DNA from: JBAXHO01 sp037138855
GTDB lineage: Bacteria; Patescibacteriota; Dojkabacteria; B142; OLB20
NCBI GenBank assembly: GCA_037138855.1
Contig: JBAXHO010000035.1
Coordinates: 1 to 18,090, forward strand
DNA length: 18,090 bases
Direction of reading: 5' to 3'
Shown: in pieces, positions 13,783 to 18,090 of the stretch
How positions within the stretch are numbered: the stretch's first letter is position 1
How the letters are laid out: every line of letters begins with the position of its first letter
Program-made: the position numbers and the translations under genes
Notes under the pieces: model-generated
Told to the model about the DNA's origin: nothing
Seen by the model: only the letters and a program-made list of their open reading frames with translations
Databases searched by the model: none

Positions 13783-14841
13783 ATGCCTAAATACTTTTTC
13801 CTACTGGGAGCGATGACAATTATGTTTATTTTACTTGTAACATTACTGCCACACCAGCACTGGCAGGCGGAAACTGCCAATACTTTAATGATTACCGAAA
13901 TCATGCCCAATCCCACCGGAACTGATACGGATTATGAATGGGTGGAATTAACAAATTTTAGTAGCAGCAGCCTGAACCTCAAAGATTACAATTTTCTCTC
14001 AATCACTTTACCTGATTATTCACTTCTACCAGGAGCGCGGGTGATCCTGGTGCACAATATCAACTTAGTGCTGACTAAATATGGTCAAGCTAATTTATTA
14101 GTTGTTTCTTATTCACTAAATAATTCCGGGGCAGATCTCACTTTGGAAAACAAACTAAGCGGAGCAGTACAACATTTTGTCTATAGTTCGACTAGTGAAG
14201 AAAAAAGTTGGGAATTACTCAGTGGCGACTGCGGGCAGATTAAAGAAAATACCAGCAGTCATACCTATAATCAAACTAATACCAGCTGCACTGCACCGAC
14301 AGCGCCAATTACGCCGACCAGTATTATTTCTGTGACGCCTACATTAATCCCAGTCCAGCAAACTGGTAAACTCTTTATCAAACAAGTAGAACCAGATCCA
14401 GTCGACAATCAGGAAAAGTTGCAAATTCAAAATGTCGATAATATAGCAATTAATATTTTCAATTGGAGTATTACTGATAAAAGTGGTAAATCATATAAAA
14501 TCACGCTGGATCAATTAATTCAACCAGAGGAAATGATCACCATCATTCCCAGCTCGATTAGTTTAAATAATGATGGCGATAATTTATACCTGATCGATCC
14601 GGATGGTCACCTCACTGATATCTTTGTCTATGGAGCAGGGAAGAGTGGTGTTGTATTCCAAATCAATGCTGATCCCTCAGTAACAACAGTTGTGACTGGC
14701 ACACCAGGTGTAATAAATAATTCAACAGTAATAACAAATAACAATAACAAACAGGAAACAACGAAAACTTTTAGTCCAGAATTGGCTCCCTTGAAGATTT
14801 ATCGTCTGGGACATTATCCGGAGCTGACTCCAGAACAATAG
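13783..14841 (+). CDS. Secreted protein with two lamin-tail domains
   Basis: This is a 352-residue exported protein. Residues 4-22 form a hydrophobic signal or anchor segment. The first lamin-tail domain begins with MITEIMPNPTG and DYEWVELTN (about 36-58) and runs to about 160. A Thr/Pro-rich linker (about 168-195) leads to a second, weaker domain (about 198-290), starting KLFIKQVEPDP and including LQIQNVDN and NDGDNLYLIDPDG. Lamin-tail domains in bacteria are immunoglobulin-like modules of surface or secreted proteins, sometimes with nucleases. No enzyme domain or C-terminal membrane anchor follows here. The tail is Asn/Thr-rich. Its last 71 bases overlap truB tail-to-tail on the opposite strand. 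A role at the cell surface is inferred. Confidence 0.8.
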   Translation: MPKYFFLLGAMTIMFILLVTLLPHQHWQAETANTLMITEIMPNPTGTDTDYEWVELTNFSSSSLNLKDYNFLSITLPDYSLLPGARVILVHNINLVLTKYGQANLLVVSYSLNNSGADLTLENKLSGAVQHFVYSSTSEEKSWELLSGDCGQIKENTSSHTYNQTNTSCTAPTAPITPTSIISVTPTLIPVQQTGKLFIKQVEPDPVDNQEKLQIQNVDNIAINIFNWSITDKSGKSYKITLDQLIQPEEMITIIPSSISLNNDGDNLYLIDPDGHLTDIFVYGAGKSGVVFQINADPSVTTVVTGTPGVINNSTVITNNNNKQETTKTFSPELAPLKIYRLGHYPELTPEQ

Positions 14842-15646
14842 TATCAGTTAATTCAATTTCACCAATCCGGCTCCTTTCCAGAGCGACTAATACAGCTGGA
14901 ATATCAAAAAAGCTGCCAATATCTTCAGCCAGCTGGCGGATATAGGTGCCTTTGGAACAATCGACCGTGATATCCAAATAATAAAAATTATTTAAGGAAT
15001 TTTTTAAACTGTCATCGACAAAATGAAAAGCATTAACATCAGCTTTGGTTAACTTGCCTAGCTCCAGATTGTAGATTTCAATTGGTTTAGCAGGAATTTC
15101 AAATTCTTTATGAAACTGGGAATTTTTTAATGAAGTCATAATGAGAAATTTTTGCTGACCGCGCCAAACAATTTCTTTGGAAAAGTCCGGATCACGCATC
15201 AAAATCCGTAATTTTTCGCCTTGCACTTTGACACTACTGAAGATTGAAACAAATTGCGTTTGCTTACCGAGAAACCGAGTTAACAATTCCTCTCTTTTTT
15301 CAGCAGTTAAATCCAAAGTTACATTCTGCGTTGCCAGGATCTTACCTTCGATATCCTGCGTATCCGTTTTAACGCCAAACAAAATGCGGGCCTGATACTG
15401 TTTATCAAAACTCAGTAATTGTTCCGCCATTTTGGTAGCTTTGCCAATCAAAATCAACATTAAACCAGAAGCAAATTTATCAAGGGCACCAGCATGACCA
15501 ATTTTCTTAAAATGATAATAACGCCGTGCCTGATACACCAGATCATGTGAAGACATGCCTGGATTTTTTTTCATGGCAATAATCCCGGAAGGTCTGCCGT
15601 ATTCATCATACTTTACTTGATTGATTACTGCCTTTAAATTAAACAT
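14771..15646 (-). CDS. truB: tRNA pseudouridine(55) synthase TruB
   Basis: TruB converts uridine 55 of tRNA T-arms to pseudouridine. The 291-residue protein has the GHAGALDKFASG loop (50-61) with catalytic Asp56, KQYQARILFGVKTDTQDIEG (82-101), FSSVKVQGE (136-144) and CSKGTYIRQLAEDIG (230-244), all TruB landmarks. The catalytic loop is divergent: the usual LDPLATG Pro is replaced by Lys. The Tyr of the YExAR motif after KVQG is absent, and there is extra sequence at about 150-180. The C-terminal PUA domain found in some relatives is missing; a short acidic tail remains. The ATG at 15644-15646 gives about 22 residues before the conserved core, and a later Met25 is possible. The 3' end overlaps the lamin-tail gene. 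Confidence 0.92.
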   Translation of the reverse strand: MFNLKAVINQVKYDEYGRPSGIIAMKKNPGMSSHDLVYQARRYYHFKKIGHAGALDKFASGLMLILIGKATKMAEQLLSFDKQYQARILFGVKTDTQDIEGKILATQNVTLDLTAEKREELLTRFLGKQTQFVSIFSSVKVQGEKLRILMRDPDFSKEIVWRGQQKFLIMTSLKNSQFHKEFEIPAKPIEIYNLELGKLTKADVNAFHFVDDSLKNSLNNFYYLDITVDCSKGTYIRQLAEDIGSFFDIPAVLVALERSRIGEIELTDTIVLESAPDNVPDDKSSREPILD

Positions 15647-15677
15647 AAAATTTTAGTAAAATTCGCAAATCATAGGT

Positions 15678-15706
15678 ATAATAGCATAGAAAAGGGAAAA
15701 CGGTAA
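15678..15706 (-). promoter_or_regulatory. Probable promoter of truB
   Basis: On the minus strand TTACCG (15701-15706) and TATTAT (15678-15683) are separated by exactly 17 bases, with TG one base before the -10 box, as in extended -10 promoters. It lies about 30 bases upstream of the truB ATG. Confidence 0.4.
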
Positions 15707-15720
15707 TCGGTAAGGCAAGT

Positions 15721-15769
15721 AGTTATAAGTTAGAAGCTAAAAGTTAGAAGTGAGGAGATAAAAGATAAG
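15721..15769. repeat. Degenerate AGTTAGAAG-type short-unit repeat
   Basis: Imperfect units AGTTATA, AGTTAGAAG, CTAAA, AGTTAGAAG, GAGATAAA and AGATAAG follow each other. The space from 15647 to 15941 otherwise holds only the truB promoter and the second repeat block at 15862. No gene is visible in it. Confidence 0.5.
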
Positions 15770-15861
15770 AATTTCAAAATCTAGGAATCTCAAAAACTTA
15801 AATTATACTATTGATTTTTTAAACCTTTTCTCTATTAACTTTTGGCTATTAACTACTATTT

Positions 15862-15923
15862 GTAGATACTAGATACCAGCTACCAGATACTTTTCTTGCT
15901 ACATGATACTTGATACATAATAC
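15862..15923. repeat. Degenerate AGATACT/GATAC short-unit repeat
   Basis: About eight imperfect copies of an (A)GATACT or (A)GATACC word occur in a row with small changes (AGATACT, AGATACC, AGCTACC, AGATACT, TACATGATACT, TGATACA, TAATACT). The block lies directly before the transporter start and resembles the block at 12597-12627. Confidence 0.6.
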
Positions 15924-15941
15924 TTTTTTATCGTTTTAACT

Positions 15942-16832
15942 ATGTCTTGGCAAATACTTATACTCATCAGCGTGCTTGCTGACTCACTGGGTTCAATTTT
16001 CCAAAAAATTGCCATGAAAAAGCATCACGTCAGTGAAGAACTGAGTATGATCCTTTTTCAATCAAGCGGTTTTGCTATTTTTTTTTGCTACTGTCTAATC
16101 TTTCATAAATTCAACTGGAGCGCTGAATTTGCTCTGTTAAATACCAAATTAGTTCTGCACTATCTCTTTTCCGGCTTACTTTATTGCGTAAGTAGCTTTA
16201 CTATCTTTTTAGCTTTGAAACGAATCGACGTGGGAATCTACCGGATCCTTTTTTCCAGTCGTGCTTTGGTCAGCGTCCTCCTCGCTACATTTTTCTTAAA
16301 TGAAAGTTTGAATGGTTGGCAATTATTCGGTGGCATCCTATTGATAATTAGCATTCTGAATCTTTTTAAGTCTAAACTGAAAAAACTAAAGCATTTAAAT
16401 TCCGGCTACTTTTTTGCCCTATTAGCTGCACTTTGTTTTGGAATTGCTGTAGTCAATGACAAAACAATAATTGCTGTCAATAATATCTATTTTTATCTAA
16501 TCTTTGGCTGGTCTTTACCGGCAATTTTTATAAGCATCCTGCGTTTCCCCAAAGTCCGCAAAGACTTACAAGACTCACATATTAATTCCCAATATCTTCT
16601 GGATCTTGGAAAATTTATTATTTTTTATGTAATTAGTTCTTCTACTTTCTATGAAGCACTAATTCGTAGTAATAATACTTCCATTATTTCCGCTATCAAC
16701 CAAAGCTCAATTATTTTTACAATCATTTTTGCTTTTTTCATTCTCAAAGAACGTCAGGAATTAATGACAAAATTTATTTCGTTGCTGTTTACTATCAGTG
16801 GCTTGCTACTGCTAACGTTACCAATTCGTTAA
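15942..16832 (+). CDS. EamA/DMT-family membrane transporter
   Basis: This 296-residue protein is made mostly of hydrophobic segments, about ten, in two homologous halves, as in the drug/metabolite transporter superfamily. The first half begins with SWQILILISVLADSLGSIFQ and contains GIYRILFSSRALVSVLLATF followed by FLNESLNGWQLFGGILLI, the typical EamA motif near helix 5. The second half repeats this as NNTSIISAINQSSIIFTIIF and FILKERQELMTKFISLLFTI. Such proteins export or import small molecules such as amino acids or nucleotide sugars; the substrate cannot be inferred. No Shine-Dalgarno sequence precedes the ATG. A palindrome follows the stop. Confidence 0.85.
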   Translation: MSWQILILISVLADSLGSIFQKIAMKKHHVSEELSMILFQSSGFAIFFCYCLIFHKFNWSAEFALLNTKLVLHYLFSGLLYCVSSFTIFLALKRIDVGIYRILFSSRALVSVLLATFFLNESLNGWQLFGGILLIISILNLFKSKLKKLKHLNSGYFFALLAALCFGIAVVNDKTIIAVNNIYFYLIFGWSLPAIFISILRFPKVRKDLQDSHINSQYLLDLGKFIIFYVISSSTFYEALIRSNNTSIISAINQSSIIFTIIFAFFILKERQELMTKFISLLFTISGLLLLTLPIR

Positions 16833-16837
16833 AAACA

Positions 16838-16857
16838 GGGTTGCAGATCTGCAACCC
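16838..16857. terminator. 20-bp perfect palindrome after the transporter gene
   Basis: GGGTTGCAGA and TCTGCAACCC are perfect 10-base arms with no spacer, starting 6 bases after the stop codon. The RNA would form a strong GC-rich hairpin. It is followed by CTCCGATTTTCCCC rather than a clean T-run, so termination is likely but not certain; a protein-binding site is the alternative. Confidence 0.5.
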
Positions 16858-16930
16858 CTCCGATTTTCCCCTCGACATCATCAGCAATTTACGCTAAATT
16901 ATTAAAAATACATATATTATCTTTCTCATC

Positions 16931-17881
16931 ATGCAAGAATTCATTTGGATCATTCAGCTATTATCTGGCATGCTAGTGATTACTGCTGGCAGTGCTATTC
17001 TAATTGCTGCTTTAATTCATTTTGCCAGATCACTCAAAATCAATGAATCTATAATCGCCGTAATTTTAGTAGGATTTGCCTCTGCTTTACCAGAATATGT
17101 TATCGCTGTAAATGCTTATATTTACAAAGTACCTGAATTAATTTTTGCTAATGCCATAGGAACTTCTATTGTTTCACTGAGCCTGATTGCCGGTATGATT
17201 GCCATTTTTAAAAAAGACTTTAGCACCAAAAAAATTCTCAGTTCCTATCAATATATTATTTTAAGCATTGCTGTCACTTTACCAATTCTTTTTTCTTTGG
17301 ATGGTACGATCTCAAGACTGGAAGGAATATTATTACTGATAGTTTTTGCTTTTTATATTATCCATCTTTGGATCAATACGAAAAATATCAAATTAAATTT
17401 TCCAGAAACCAATAAAAAAAATGCTTTTCTTTTATTAGCCATGTTTCTTGCTACTTTTAGTATTTTTCTTTCCGGCGAATTTCTGGTTTCAGCAATGCAG
17501 ACAATTTCTTTTAATTCAGGACTTTCCATTTTTTTGATTACTATCGCTTTACTGGCACCAATAGGAGCAATACCAGAATTGATTTATGAATTTGAATTAA
17601 TTCGAAAAAAAGAAAGCTCGCTCACCTTTGGGGATTTATTTACCAGTATCGTAATCAATACTACTTTTATTCTAGGAATTATCAGTGTCTTCAGTCCAAT
17701 TCATGTTGTTATTTCACCTACCATTACTTTTTCATTACTATTTCTTTCGATTTTAATACTAATCTTTAATATTTTAATTAAAACCAAAGAGCGACTAAGC
17801 TGGAAAGAAGGGATTTTGTTGGTTATGCTCTATACTATATTTATCGGCAGTTCATTTTTGATCTATATTGCGTCAATGTGA
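16931..17881 (+). CDS. CaCA-family Na+/Ca2+ exchanger-like protein
   Basis: This 316-residue, roughly ten-helix membrane protein has the two alpha-repeats of cation/calcium exchangers. Repeat 1 is GFASALPEYVIAVNAYIY with ANAIGTSIVS (about 48-82, key acid Glu55). Repeat 2 is LAPIGAIPELIYEFELI with FGDLFTSIVINTTFILG (about 208-249, key acid Glu216). The two Glu residues line the ion path in known members. The usual GSNI of both repeats is changed to GTSI and TSIV, so ion preference may differ. A charged loop at about 93-106 follows the first half. It lies 98 bases after the transporter gene, behind the palindrome, so it is probably transcribed separately. It stops with TGA. Confidence 0.82.
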   Translation: MQEFIWIIQLLSGMLVITAGSAILIAALIHFARSLKINESIIAVILVGFASALPEYVIAVNAYIYKVPELIFANAIGTSIVSLSLIAGMIAIFKKDFSTKKILSSYQYIILSIAVTLPILFSLDGTISRLEGILLLIVFAFYIIHLWINTKNIKLNFPETNKKNAFLLLAMFLATFSIFLSGEFLVSAMQTISFNSGLSIFLITIALLAPIGAIPELIYEFELIRKKESSLTFGDLFTSIVINTTFILGIISVFSPIHVVISPTITFSLLFLSILILIFNILIKTKERLSWKEGILLVMLYTIFIGSSFLIYIASM

Positions 17882-17892
17882 GGAATTACGAT

Positions 17893-17919
17893 GATCGGTG
17901 TCCGGTGACCGGTGATCAC
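17893..17919. repeat. CGGTG(A/T) GC-rich degenerate repeat
   Basis: Units GATCGGTG, TCCGGTGA and CCGGTGATC follow each other and relate to the CGATCACCG words at 13663-13692 on the opposite strand. Between 17882 and 18039 no gene is visible. Confidence 0.5.
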
Positions 17920-17923
17920 TAGT

Positions 17924-17986
17924 TGAAATTTGGAATCTGGAAGAATTGTGCAATTTGAAAATTGGAAATTGCAATTTGGAAAAGAG
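17924..17986. repeat. Degenerate GAAATTTGGAA short-unit repeat
   Basis: Imperfect units of the AATTTGGAA type follow each other (GAAATTTGGAATCTGGAA, CAATTTGAAAATTGGAAATT, GCAATTTGGAAAAG). A related AT-rich run of TTTTTAATCTTTAATTT words lies at about 217-247 beside the DCD gene. No coding signal is present. Confidence 0.45.
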
Positions 17987-18039
17987 AACACAGTAGCATA
18001 TCATTAGATTCCGGACAGCAAGATTTTCTAAATATTAAT

Positions 18040-18090
18040 GGCGTTGTTGCATAAATAAATTACGTAAGTATATTTTACCCCTTTCCCCAA
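18040..18090. mobile_element. Probable terminal end of an IS5-family insertion sequence, cut by the window edge
   Basis: The string GGCGTTGTTGCATAAATAAA at 18040-18059 closely resembles the terminal inverted repeat of IS5/IS903-type elements, which start with GGCTTTGTTGAATAAAT or GGCTTTGTTGCATAAAT. The transposase and the other end would lie to the right, outside the window. No target duplication can be checked from one end. Confidence 0.45.

Noticed and set aside
15862..15923. CRISPR array
   Set aside because: The repeat words are only 6-9 bases long, imperfect and without spacers of constant length, and no cas gene is present.

Overview
The window is AT-rich, and most of its genes lack a clear Shine-Dalgarno sequence. 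It splits at about 11.8 kb into a minus-strand defence locus and a set of ordinary chromosomal genes. The intergenic spaces hold many degenerate short-unit repeats, and the housekeeping genes include a divergent TruB and a lamin-tail surface protein. Together these suggest a bacterium of the Candidate Phyla Radiation (Patescibacteria). That assignment is an inference; there is no rRNA or marker gene here to settle it. TGA is used as a normal stop by at least two genes, which argues against the recoded Gracilibacteria/SR1 lineages.

Defence locus (about 1-11,540, all minus strand, read from high to low coordinates): hsdM, an NYN-domain nuclease, a 450-bp scar full of gene remnants and hairpins, a 45-residue basic protein, an Mrr-like PD-(D/E)xK protein, hsdS, a large RloC/PrrC-like ATPase with a CxxC zinc-hook motif, hsdR and a DCD-domain protein. 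The start of a further gene, possibly KilA-N-like, runs off the left edge. The core is a type I restriction-modification system. It carries several extra candidate effectors: a probable anticodon nuclease, a NYN RNase, an Mrr-type DNase and a DUF559 nuclease domain. The DCD protein is a candidate reader of modified bases.

Two features stand out. First, hsdM has an in-frame TGA at codon 20 of its natural reading frame, in place of a probable arginine, so the methyltransferase may be off or only weakly made. Second, hsdS carries an in-frame insertion of about 150 residues encoding a DUF559 (Vsr-like) endonuclease domain, set between short CCCCT/AGGGG hairpins exactly in the linker between its two half-subunits. 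This looks like a mobile piece of DNA that keeps the host frame open. Downstream of the NYN gene, decayed copies of the hsdM 3' end are joined to remnants of a RhuM-family gene, which points to repeated cassette exchange at this spot.

Right part (about 11.8-18.1 kb): a RimL-type GNAT acetyltransferase followed by an intrinsic terminator, a membrane-anchored alpha/beta hydrolase, a secreted lamin-tail-domain protein that overlaps tail-to-tail with truB, an EamA-type transporter and a CaCA-family cation exchanger. The last 50 bases look like the terminal end of an IS5-family insertion sequence that continues beyond the window.
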